Positions 8,111 to 15,559 of a stretch of 25,867 bases of DNA are shown here, piece by piece (the first letter of the stretch is position 1; the number at the start of each line of letters is the position of its first letter). Source of the stretch: Bacteroidota bacterium (GTDB lineage Bacteria > Spirochaetota > Spirochaetia > JABMQR01); NCBI GenBank assembly GCA_013202335.1, contig JABMQR010000130.1:1-25867 (forward strand). Direction: 5' to 3'. Made by a program: the position numbers and the translations under genes. Under the pieces are notes generated by a model, which was given only the letters and a program-made list of their open reading frames with translations, searched no databases and was not told where the DNA came from.

Positions 8111-9169
8111 ATGTATTCAGTAGCAGTAGTAGAACCAAATAAGCTGAAAATTGTTGAACTTGAAAAACCTGTACTAGGACCCTACGATGTTCTGGTAAAG
8201 ACCGAAGCAGCTTTTATCTGTAATGCGACTGATAAAAAAGTTGTCGAAGGTCACTTCCCCGGATTGGGGCTGGAAAACTATCCCTTGCTGCTGGGTCACG
8301 AATCAGTTGGCCGAATAGTGGAGAAGGGGGAGAATGCATCCAGTTTCACGATAGGTAATCGTGCTATCGGCGGGTTGTTGTTAGACCCTCCCGGCGGTAC
8401 CTATGGAAGCGGCTGGGGTGGAAATTCCGAATATATTCTCATGAGGGATCATCAGGCCATGGTGGATGATGGTGTTGCTGATGAATTACATGGATGGAAC
8501 GACTCCCTGCAGATAATGCGCGAAGTTCCGGAAGATATCACTCTTGAAGATGCCGGACTGCTCTGCACCTGGCGGGAAGTCTATGCCGGAATGTTCACCG
8601 ATTTCAGCCTGAAACCAGGTGATGATATTATTGTATTTGGAGCCGGTCCTGTTGGCTTAAGTTTTATAAAATTTGCCAAACTGAAAGGTCTTGGTGAAGT
8701 GATCAGTGTTGACCCGCTCCCAAACAAACGGGAGAAAGCACTGGCTATGGGAGCAGATGCTGCCTATGCGCCGGAGGATCCTCAACTTGCAGCACTCAAA
8801 GAGATTCGCGGCGATGGTTTTGATGCAATTATAGATGCGGTAGGACATGAATCTATTATCAATCAGGCAATTCCGCTGATAAAAATGGCTGGGTCTATCT
8901 GTGTGTACGGGGTAGTCGGTGCACCAACCATCACCCTCCAAAAGCATCTCGGTCCTTATAATTTCAACCTGCTTATTCACCAATGGCCGACAAGAGAGGC
9001 TGAGGCAGGTGCTCAGGATACTCTTATTGAGTGGATTCATGAGGGAAAACTGGATTACAGAGATTTTGTTACCGGTGTATTTCCCGTAAAAGATTTTGAA
9101 GAAGCTTTTGCTGCAGTGCAAAAACCAGATTCCATAAAAACAATGCTGATTTTAGATCAGTGGACATAG
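8111..9169 (+). CDS. MDR-family dehydrogenase lacking the structural zinc site
   Basis: Medium-chain dehydrogenase (352 aa). It keeps catalytic-site residues Cys37 (FICNATD), His63 and Glu64 (GHE) and the Rossmann motif GAGPVG (177-182) followed by VDPLPNKREKA, suggesting NAD. Where the four-Cys structural zinc lobe normally sits (about 85-110), the sequence is instead Gly-rich (LLDPPGGTYGSGWGGNSEY), with an added segment around 117-137 (VDDGVADELHGWNDS). It is therefore a different subfamily from the MDR at 5565, not a duplicate. AGGAG straddles the stop of the isomerase gene. Placed between isomerase and kinase, it probably acts on a sugar, polyol or aldonate intermediate; this is inference from context. 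Confidence 0.85.
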   Translation: MYSVAVVEPNKLKIVELEKPVLGPYDVLVKTEAAFICNATDKKVVEGHFPGLGLENYPLLLGHESVGRIVEKGENASSFTIGNRAIGGLLLDPPGGTYGSGWGGNSEYILMRDHQAMVDDGVADELHGWNDSLQIMREVPEDITLEDAGLLCTWREVYAGMFTDFSLKPGDDIIVFGAGPVGLSFIKFAKLKGLGEVISVDPLPNKREKALAMGADAAYAPEDPQLAALKEIRGDGFDAIIDAVGHESIINQAIPLIKMAGSICVYGVVGAPTITLQKHLGPYNFNLLIHQWPTREAEAGAQDTLIEWIHEGKLDYRDFVTGVFPVKDFEEAFAAVQKPDSIKTMLILDQWT

Positions 9170-9178
9170 GATATATGC

Positions 9179-10696
9179 ATGAAGAGATATCTATTAGCGC
9201 ATGATTTAGGAACAAGCGGCAATAAAGCTACACTGTTCTCATTGGACGGTGAACTGGTTGACAGCAAAACTTCGGCTTATGATACCTGTTATTCCAACGG
9301 AAACTGGGCCGAGCAGAACCCTGATGATTGGTGGAAAGCCGTTTGCGAATCTACCCGGGAACTAATGCAGGGCAGGGATGCAGGTGAGATTGCCTCAGTC
9401 TGTTTCAGCGGGCAAATGATGGGCTGCCTTCCGGTTGATAAAAATGGAATACCGCTTCGGAGTCATATTCTCTATTGTGATCAGCGGTCTACCGTACAAA
9501 CTGAACAGCTTCTTCAGAACATATCTTCTGAAGAGATATACCGTATCACCGGGCATCGTCCCAGTGCCGTGTATGCTATTGAAAAGCTTATGTGGATCAG
9601 GGACAACCAGCCTGATATCTATAAAGATACCTGGAAGATGCTGAACGCTAAGGATTATATCAACTACCGACTTACCGGAAGGATGGTTACTGAACATAAC
9701 GATGCCTCCGGTTCCAATGCATTTGATATAAAGACGTTGGATTGGTCAGACACCATACTGGAAGCTGCGGGAATCGGCAGGGAGAAACTGCCTGAATCAG
9801 TACCCTCAATCACCGTTATTGGTGAAATTACTGGTGAAGCTGCTGAGGCCACAGGATTGAGAAAAGGTACCCCGGTAGTTGCCGGAGCCGGAGACGGCGG
9901 TTGTGCAACCGTAGGGATTGGGTCTGTTAAACCCGGAATAACCTATAATTATTTGGGTTCCAGCTCCTGGATCTCTACGACCAGCCTGGAGCCGGTACAT
10001 GATCCTGAGATGCGTACATTCACCTGGGTTCATCCCGTTCCCGGTTATCTGCAGCCCTGCGGATCCATGCAGACTGCAGGCAGTTCCTATGCCTGGTTGA
10101 AAAACGAGGTTGCCAGAGCTGAATCTCTGGAAGCAGAAAAATTGAACACCGGTGCATATAAATTGATTGATAAGCTTGTTGAGGAGTCTCCTCCAGGAGC
10201 CAACGGAATTCTTTTTCTTCCCTACTTACTGGGAGAGAGAAGTCCACGATGGAATCCGGATGCTAAAGGGGCATTTATAGGATTAAGTCTTGAGCATAAA
10301 CGCGCAGATTTATTCAGATCCGTTCTTGAAGGGGTAACCCATAATTTGGGTATAATTCTGGACATTTTCAAACAATCAATACCGATAAAAGATATTTTAG
10401 TGATTGGAGGCGGAGCGAAAGGTCCAGTATGGCGTCAGATTATGGCGGATATCTATGGTATCCCTGTACTGGTTCCCAAATACCTGGAAGAGGCTACCAG
10501 TATGGGTGCTGCCATTATTGGCGGAGTAGGTACCGGTGTGCTGAAATCGTTTGATGAAGTGGAAAAATATATCCAGATAACACAAACAACCAATCCAATT
10601 CCGGAAAATGTAGAGATTTATAAGAATATCCGACCACTTTTTGATGAAGCTTATTTCTCTTTAGAGAATTTATTTATGAAAATGAACCAATTTTAG
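9179..10696 (+). CDS. FGGY carbohydrate kinase, xylulokinase-like
   Basis: ATP-dependent sugar kinase (505 aa, normal FGGY length) expected to phosphorylate a ketose made by the upstream enzymes. The N-terminal ATPase-fold domain has HDLGTSGNK (Asp9, Thr12), then FSGQMMGCLPVD and CDQR. The catalytic base is probably Asp239 in GAGDGG. The second domain has YLGSSSW, FLPYLLGERSPRWNPDAKG and the adenosine loop VIGGGAKGPVWRQIMAD. The FLPYLLGERSP block is typical of xylulokinase-type members. ATG 9179 is preceded by AGG 8 nt away, overlapping the previous stop region. Last gene before an AT-rich spacer with a separate promoter, so it may end the main transcript. Substrate (D-xylulose, another pentulose or hexulose) is not certain. 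Confidence 0.88.
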   Translation: MKRYLLAHDLGTSGNKATLFSLDGELVDSKTSAYDTCYSNGNWAEQNPDDWWKAVCESTRELMQGRDAGEIASVCFSGQMMGCLPVDKNGIPLRSHILYCDQRSTVQTEQLLQNISSEEIYRITGHRPSAVYAIEKLMWIRDNQPDIYKDTWKMLNAKDYINYRLTGRMVTEHNDASGSNAFDIKTLDWSDTILEAAGIGREKLPESVPSITVIGEITGEAAEATGLRKGTPVVAGAGDGGCATVGIGSVKPGITYNYLGSSSWISTTSLEPVHDPEMRTFTWVHPVPGYLQPCGSMQTAGSSYAWLKNEVARAESLEAEKLNTGAYKLIDKLVEESPPGANGILFLPYLLGERSPRWNPDAKGAFIGLSLEHKRADLFRSVLEGVTHNLGIILDIFKQSIPIKDILVIGGGAKGPVWRQIMADIYGIPVLVPKYLEEATSMGAAIIGGVGTGVLKSFDEVEKYIQITQTTNPIPENVEIYKNIRPLFDEAYFSLENLFMKMNQF

Positions 10697-10710
10697 AAAA
10701 TTAGTTCATT

Positions 10711-10765
10711 AAGTTTTTGATTTAAGGCCGATAATTTATTATATTTTATCATCAATCAAAAACTT
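10711..10765. promoter_or_regulatory. Promoter between inverted half-sites AAGTTTTTGATT / AATCAAAAACTT
   Basis: A perfect 12-bp inverted repeat (10711-10722 and 10754-10765), extendable with TTCAT/ATGAA and one bulge, brackets a promoter on the + strand: -35 TTGATT (10717-10722, the end of the left half-site), 17-bp spacer, -10 TATATT (10740-10745). The right half-site covers about +2 to +13. This geometry fits a repressor binding two half-sites. The same half-site pair occurs at 20761-20823. A plain hairpin is possible, but the stem is AT-rich and has no T-tract. Confidence 0.55.
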
Positions 10766-10804
10766 ATGAATTGGATGATGATATATAACTAACAGGAGAT
10801 AAAT

Positions 10805-11626
10805 GTGAGTAATTTAAGAGAGACAGTAAAGTTATCTAACGGAGTGGAAATTCCGAGAATCGGATTTGGTACATTTAAAATTGATGATGGTGATGATGTA
10901 AAGTCAGCAGTTCTCAGTGCTTTAAAAACCGGATACCGACACATAGATACAGCAGCAATATACGGTAATGAGAAAGGTGTTGGTGAGGCGATTAGGGAGA
11001 GCGGAATAGCACGTAATGAACTCTTTGTAACCAGTAAGCTTTGGAATTCTGATCAGGGCTATGAATCAACTTTGCGTGCATTTGATAAATCTTTGGAATT
11101 ATTGGGAATGGACTACCTCGACCTCTATCTTATCCATTGGCCTAAGGCCTTCAACAAAGAGTCCTGGCGGGCATTAATTAAATTATATAATGACAAACGT
11201 GTCCGTGCTGTCGGCGTAAGTAATTTTAAAGGTAAGCACCTCGATGAAATTATTGATGACAGTGGTATTGTTCCCATGGTAAATCAGGTTGAACTGCACC
11301 CGCGTTTCAATCAAAAGGAAATACGTGACTACTGTGCACAGAAAAATATTGTTGTTGAAGCCTGGGGTCCGTTGATGCAGGGAAAGATTTTCTCTGAACC
11401 TCTATTTATTGAACTGGCAGAACAGTATGGTAAAACAATCGCCCAGGTTGCGCTGCGATGGCATTATCAGCTGGATGTTGTTACCCTGCCCAAATCGGTA
11501 AAACCGGAAAGAATGCAGGACAATGTTGAAATTTTTGATTTTTCCATCTCTGATGGTGATATGAATCGTATTGCAGCTCTAAGCCCCGGTCGTGTTGGAC
11601 CGGATCCTGATACCATTACTTTCTAA
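10805..11626 (+). CDS. Aldo/keto reductase
   Basis: NADPH-dependent aldo/keto reductase (273 aa), of the group annotated as 2,5-diketo-gluconate reductase-like. The catalytic tetrad is complete: Asp48 and Tyr53 (HIDTAAIYGNE), Lys78 (TSKLW) and His111 (LIHWP). Further TIM-barrel landmarks are GVSNF, NQVELHP and the cofactor segment LPKSVKPERMQDN. The start is GTG at 10805, with AGGAG at 10794-10798; the overlapping ATG at 10803 runs straight into TGA and cannot be used. It reads from its own promoter (10717-10745) and is closed by the terminator at 11646-11695. It may reduce an aldehyde or keto-sugar linked to the upstream pathway, or detoxify carbonyls. Confidence 0.9.
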   Translation: MSNLRETVKLSNGVEIPRIGFGTFKIDDGDDVKSAVLSALKTGYRHIDTAAIYGNEKGVGEAIRESGIARNELFVTSKLWNSDQGYESTLRAFDKSLELLGMDYLDLYLIHWPKAFNKESWRALIKLYNDKRVRAVGVSNFKGKHLDEIIDDSGIVPMVNQVELHPRFNQKEIRDYCAQKNIVVEAWGPLMQGKIFSEPLFIELAEQYGKTIAQVALRWHYQLDVVTLPKSVKPERMQDNVEIFDFSISDGDMNRIAALSPGRVGPDPDTITF

Positions 11627-11645
11627 CATCTCGATATGAATCCTG

Positions 11646-11695
11646 TTCCTGCGGGATGGAATGAAAAGCGTAAATCCCGCAGGGAATATTATATT
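11646..11695 (+). terminator. Intrinsic terminator after the aldo/keto reductase
   Basis: Perfect 9-bp stem CCTGCGGGA (11648-11656) with TCCCGCAGG (11675-11683), extended by U-A/G-U pairs on the outside, an 18-nt loop, then the T-rich run ATATTATATTTT. It closes the sugar-catabolism cluster. Confidence 0.75.
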
Positions 11696-11780
11696 TTCCT
11701 GTGTTAGCATATACCGGTAATAAATTTAATCTCCTCAAAATATCGAATAACGGATACAATAGAGCAGGAACAGGAGCCCT

Positions 11781-14324
11781 ATGATAATATCCGAACACGC
11801 CGACCATACAGAAAAACTCTATAATTTACGTGCCGAAGATATTCACAAGTGGATTGATGGATACTTTGACCGTGAGAGTTTTGATCAATTTCTCCTGCTT
11901 GGGAAAAAACAGGTATACAACCCCTATGATCACCGCATGTTCCGTCACTGCCGGGAAGCTCTTCCGGAAGTACTGAAAGAGTTCTCCCACACCTACACAG
12001 AAGAGCAGATTCGTCAGGTTTTTGAGTGCCATATTAAAGACGACTATAATAACTATATTCCAAACCGGGAAGATTTTACCAACGGAAAATTCTCAGAGAA
12101 ATATCATGAGACAGGAGAGGGGTACGAGCCGATCTTAACCACCGGTGAATTAACAAAGTATTTCAAGGGTTTACATTACAAGCGTATGAAAGACCAGAAA
12201 CCTGCGCGGCGGGGATTTCGCTTTAGAGTTGTACTTCCTGCCGCTGTTTCACTTATTCTGTTTGTTACCTCCATATTCCTGATAATTCTTCCTATGTTTC
12301 ACGAAAGTTTGATGAAGGAGAAGGAGGAGATGATCCGTGGTGCTTCATCTCTCGCAGTCAGTATCCTGGATTATTACACCTCACTGGAAAGTGAGGGGAT
12401 TTTCACAAGGGAAGAGGCTCAGACCGCTGCTGTTGATGAAATTCAAAAACTCCGGTTTGGGCAGGATCATGATAACTATTTCTGGATAACCGATATGCAG
12501 CCGGTCATGATCATGCATCCCTGGCGTCCGGAACTGATCGGTCAGGATTTATCTGAATATACCGACAGTATGAACCGGAGCGGGAAAAAGCTTTTTGTGG
12601 AATCAGTCTCTCTTGTGCAAAATCACGGTGGTGGGTTTCTGGAATACCTCTGGCAGCTGGAGGAAGAGAGTCTGCGTGTAGTTCCAAAACTCTCCTATGT
12701 TCAGGGGGTGGATCTCTGGGGCTGGATTATTGGAACCGGAGTCTATATTCAGGATGTGGAGGAAGAGATCTCCCGGCTTACCTACAATCTTGTTCTGGTA
12801 CTTCTTGCTATTACTTTTCTCATGATTCTTCTGCTTATCTATATGGTAATGCAGAGCCGTATAATAGAGAGGAACAGGCAGCAGGCTGAAGCCGGGCTGG
12901 TGGAGGCAAAAGAGCGGTATCGGGCTCTGGTAGAGGCTTCAAATGAAGGATATTTACTGATTCTGGATCATAAAATAGTCTTTTCCAACCCGACATTTAT
13001 GCGGATGACCGGGTATTCAGAACATGAACTCATCTCAGAATCTCTCTGGGAAACCCTTTTTCCGCCCTCCGGCAGAAATGACAGTTTTAAAAAGCATATG
13101 GATAATCTGATGAAAGATAATCCAGATACGGATGAATTTGAGGCAAGTCTCCAGTGCAGAAGCGGGAGCTATCTGGATGTTATTGTGAGGATGTCCCGAA
13201 TATTTCTTTCAGAGCAGAATGGCCAGATAGTCTCATTTAGACCAATAACACACAACTCATATACCGTTACTATTGATAATCCGTCTCTTATGATCGATGA
13301 GATTAAAAAGAGTGAAAGCAGTACCCATGTTGTACGAATACTGAATCAGCTGCCCCAGACAGTACGATCTGTTTTGCTGATGGAGTGGGACTCAATAAAA
13401 ATTCGTGCTTTTATAAGTGAAATGTACAAAATTTCTATCAGGCGACTTGTTGAGTTGTCAATTCAGGAGTTGGGTCCTCAGCCTGTCCCCTTTGCATTTC
13501 TCTCTCTCGGCAGCAGCGGAAGAGAGGAGATGACTCTTTTTTCTGATCAGGATAATGCTCTTGTTTTTGACAGTTCAGCAGTGGGAGAAGAGCTGGAATC
13601 CATTCGTTTATACTTTCTAAAACTTTCGCATAAGGTCTGTTCCCGATTGAATCAGGCTGGATTTTCCTATTGTCCCGGAGGAATCATGGCGGTGAATCCC
13701 ACATACTGCTTATCAGCGCTGGAGTGGCGGAAAAAGTACACAAACTGGATGGATAAGGCTGATAATATTTCCCTGTTGGATATTCATGTGTTTTTTGATT
13801 TGTCCTGTGCATGGGGAGATGAAGAACTGGTTCAGGGGCTTCAGGATACAATTTTCAAGCTCAGCAAAAGTCGTCCGGAATTTCTGGTTCACTTTGCCCG
13901 AAACTGTCTGCAGTACAAGGCTCCTCTGGGAATTCTTGGGACGGTAAAAACCGAAGAGCGGGATGGTTTTGCTGTAGTAAATATTAAAGAGTGTCTAATT
14001 CCACTTATTAATTTTGCCCGAATATATGCATTGAAAGAGCATATCTACGGGGTTTCCACATTGTATCGTCTTTCTTGTCTCAATGAACGGGAAATTTTGA
14101 ACGATGCATCTTTTTCAGAGATGAATGAGGCGTTCGAAATTCTCTGGGAATTACGGTTTACCAATCAAATTTTATCTCATAGTGAGCTGCGTAAAGTGAA
14201 TGATGATCTCTCTGTCAAAGGGCTCTCTGATCAGAACAGGAAAAAACTGCAAAAGGTGCTTTCTATTATTCCAGGTATTCAGTCCAGGCTGAGTTATGAT
14301 TTTCAGGGTATAGATCTGTCATAA
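11781..14324 (+). CDS. Membrane Cache-PAS sensor fused to a DUF294/GlnD-like nucleotidyltransferase, with a His-rich N-terminal domain
   Basis: 847 aa. Domains in order: (1) residues 1-145, soluble, rich in spaced His (His6, His9, His22, His51, His56; DIHKWID, DHRMFRHCRE, ECHIKDD), possibly metal-binding, family not named with certainty; (2) TM1 about 149-171; (3) extracytoplasmic Cache-type domain about 175-332 (DHDNYFWITDMQPVMIMHP, later GWIIGTGVYIQDV); (4) TM2 about 333-358; (5) short coiled linker and PAS about 379-490 (YRALVEASNEGYLLI, FMRMTGYSEHEL); (6) nucleotidyltransferase of the DUF294 type from about 570, with GSSGREE at 577-583 and the Asp pair Asp589/Asp591 in SDQDN; (7) DUF294 C-terminal helical region to the end. 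No kinase, GGDEF or MCP output is present, so the nucleotidyltransferase is the likely output. AGGAG precedes ATG 11781. It is transcribed alone. The substrate of the transferase is unknown. Confidence 0.85.
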   Translation: MIISEHADHTEKLYNLRAEDIHKWIDGYFDRESFDQFLLLGKKQVYNPYDHRMFRHCREALPEVLKEFSHTYTEEQIRQVFECHIKDDYNNYIPNREDFTNGKFSEKYHETGEGYEPILTTGELTKYFKGLHYKRMKDQKPARRGFRFRVVLPAAVSLILFVTSIFLIILPMFHESLMKEKEEMIRGASSLAVSILDYYTSLESEGIFTREEAQTAAVDEIQKLRFGQDHDNYFWITDMQPVMIMHPWRPELIGQDLSEYTDSMNRSGKKLFVESVSLVQNHGGGFLEYLWQLEEESLRVVPKLSYVQGVDLWGWIIGTGVYIQDVEEEISRLTYNLVLVLLAITFLMILLLIYMVMQSRIIERNRQQAEAGLVEAKERYRALVEASNEGYLLILDHKIVFSNPTFMRMTGYSEHELISESLWETLFPPSGRNDSFKKHMDNLMKDNPDTDEFEASLQCRSGSYLDVIVRMSRIFLSEQNGQIVSFRPITHNSYTVTIDNPSLMIDEIKKSESSTHVVRILNQLPQTVRSVLLMEWDSIKIRAFISEMYKISIRRLVELSIQELGPQPVPFAFLSLGSSGREEMTLFSDQDNALVFDSSAVGEELESIRLYFLKLSHKVCSRLNQAGFSYCPGGIMAVNPTYCLSALEWRKKYTNWMDKADNISLLDIHVFFDLSCAWGDEELVQGLQDTIFKLSKSRPEFLVHFARNCLQYKAPLGILGTVKTEERDGFAVVNIKECLIPLINFARIYALKEHIYGVSTLYRLSCLNEREILNDASFSEMNEAFEILWELRFTNQILSHSELRKVNDDLSVKGLSDQNRKKLQKVLSIIPGIQSRLSYDFQGIDLS

Positions 14325-14374
14325 TTCAGTAAAAGGTGCCATCTTGAAAAGATGCCGGCACTCCTTTTACTGAA
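14325..14374. terminator. Bidirectional terminator filling the convergent gap
   Basis: Long interrupted hairpin. Outer 12-bp stem TTCAGTAAAAGG / CCTTTTACTGAA, then TGCC/GGCA and ATCTT/AAGAT stems around a small loop, with short bulges between. It begins right after the + strand stop and ends right before the minus-strand stop, and has A/T runs on either side, so it can terminate both transcripts. Confidence 0.75.
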
Positions 14375-15490
14375 CTAAAAAGCCATTCTTCCCCAACCTG
14401 GCTGAGGAACAGGATCCAGCCCCAGGATTTCACGGGCAGTTTTTACATAATAACGATAATTCTCAATCGGCGTGCCGTTGGGTATACGGTGATCCAGACC
14501 AAACACAGCACCGCCTGTTTGCATCATCGGCTGCAGTTTGTACTCCAGCTCTTTCCGTATATTCTCTTTTGTGCTGCGTAGTACATGTTTATCAACCCCT
14601 CCGGAAACAGAGAGAGATTTTCCATATTTTTTTCGTACTTCCACAATATCCATTCCGGCTGCCGGTTCCATGGGGTACATCTCAGTAAGTCCGCAATCCA
14701 GAAAAGAGTCGATCACACTATTCATATTTCCATCAGAATCCTGTCTGAAATTACGGGTTCCTCTCTCTTTAAGAAGATTCCAAATTTTCAAGTAATAAGG
14801 TTTTAAAAATTCAGAAATCTGATTGGGACCAATCAAACTGCCTGATTTTCCGGCCATATCTTCATGAATGGAGAGATGATCCACTGAAATTATTCGGGTT
14901 ACCCGTTCCAACACTTTGAAAGCAGTACTTCCAATAGTGGTAAGAATATCATGAATAAGTTCAGGCTCTTCATAGTAGGCATAACAGAGATTTTCCTCTC
15001 CCATCAGCTGCCGGGGTTCATCAAATCCACCTGGGATTTCTGTACAAATTAGATGTCCGGTTTTTAAAGCCTGCTGTGCAGCCTCTTCCCATCCTGATGA
15101 AAAGCGATTTTCATTAAACACATAGAGCGGTTTAATTTTTAGCCAGGAATCCATATCTGTTACGGGGTAATCTTGAGGAAGTGGTATAGTTGCTGTTGAT
15201 TTAATCAGCTTCATGGTACGTCCCAGTTGATCCCGTGATATGGTATATTCAGGAGTATCTTCAATTATCGAAGGTGTTAATCCGCCAAATAAACCTGTCT
15301 CAACTTGCAGAGTATGACGTTTAACATAATCAAAACCAAATACTGTGAGATCAATCTCTTCTTCCCGTGCTCCCTGCTGCCGCCACTCTTCCGGAAGACC
15401 AATGAGGGGTCCAAAAAGCTCAACAAAAAGGGGCCGTTCAAAATCACCAAATGTAACATAATCCAAATATTCTTCTCTTTTTAATTCCAT
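14375..15490 (-). CDS. Uroporphyrinogen-decarboxylase-like protein (URO-D/MtaA superfamily)
   Basis: 371-residue TIM-barrel protein of the URO-D superfamily, which includes haem-pathway HemE and methyltransferases such as MtaA. Recognisable segments: SIHEDMAGKSGSLIGP, NFRQDSDGNMNSVIDSFLDCG, EMYPMEPAAGMDIVEVRKKYG, SVSGGVDKH and the C-terminal FGLDHRIPNGTPIENYRYYVK. It lacks the N-terminal Arg-rich pattern of true HemE and has no haem genes nearby, so it is one of the many stand-alone relatives, possibly a demethylase or methyltransferase of a small substrate. No corrinoid protein gene is adjacent. Start ATG 15490 has no Shine-Dalgarno; a promoter on the minus strand (-35 TTGCTG, -10 TATATA) would leave a very short leader. 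Probably controlled by the divergent AraC regulator. Confidence 0.85.
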   Translation of the reverse strand: MELKREEYLDYVTFGDFERPLFVELFGPLIGLPEEWRQQGAREEEIDLTVFGFDYVKRHTLQVETGLFGGLTPSIIEDTPEYTISRDQLGRTMKLIKSTATIPLPQDYPVTDMDSWLKIKPLYVFNENRFSSGWEEAAQQALKTGHLICTEIPGGFDEPRQLMGEENLCYAYYEEPELIHDILTTIGSTAFKVLERVTRIISVDHLSIHEDMAGKSGSLIGPNQISEFLKPYYLKIWNLLKERGTRNFRQDSDGNMNSVIDSFLDCGLTEMYPMEPAAGMDIVEVRKKYGKSLSVSGGVDKHVLRSTKENIRKELEYKLQPMMQTGGAVFGLDHRIPNGTPIENYRYYVKTAREILGLDPVPQPGWGRMAF

Positions 15491-15511
15491 AGTAGAATGA
15501 TAGCATCGATT

Positions 15512-15548
15512 TATATATTAGAAATAGACTATATCAGCAATATATAGT
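15512..15548. promoter_or_regulatory. Overlapping divergent promoters with shared dyad
   Basis: The 69-bp gap holds ACTATAT-N7-ATATAGT (15528-15548). Reading right: -35 TTAGAA (15518-15523), 17-bp spacer, -10 TATATA (15541-15546), which would start the AraC mRNA only a few nt before its ATG. Reading left: -35 TTGCTG (complement of 15535-15540), 17-bp spacer, -10 TATATA (15512-15517). The dyad overlaps the -10 of one promoter and the -35 of the other, so one bound protein could control both. Confidence 0.45.
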
Positions 15549-15559
15549 ATTATTACACC

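Noticed and set aside
8657..9121. 154-codon minus-strand open frame opposite the second MDR gene
   Set aside because: Antisense shadow of a well-supported gene; no domain recognised.
10711..10765. Intrinsic terminator after the kinase gene
   Set aside because: The stem is AT-rich with a 31-nt loop and no T-tract, while promoter elements sit inside it with correct spacing.
10803..10805. ATG start for the aldo/keto reductase
   Set aside because: It is immediately followed by TGA; the GTG at 10805 gives the family N-terminus with a good Shine-Dalgarno.
11781..14324. Chemoreceptor or histidine kinase call for the Cache-PAS protein
   Set aside because: No methyl-accepting helical hairpin, no H-box and no HATPase motifs; the C-terminal half has nucleotidyltransferase motifs instead.
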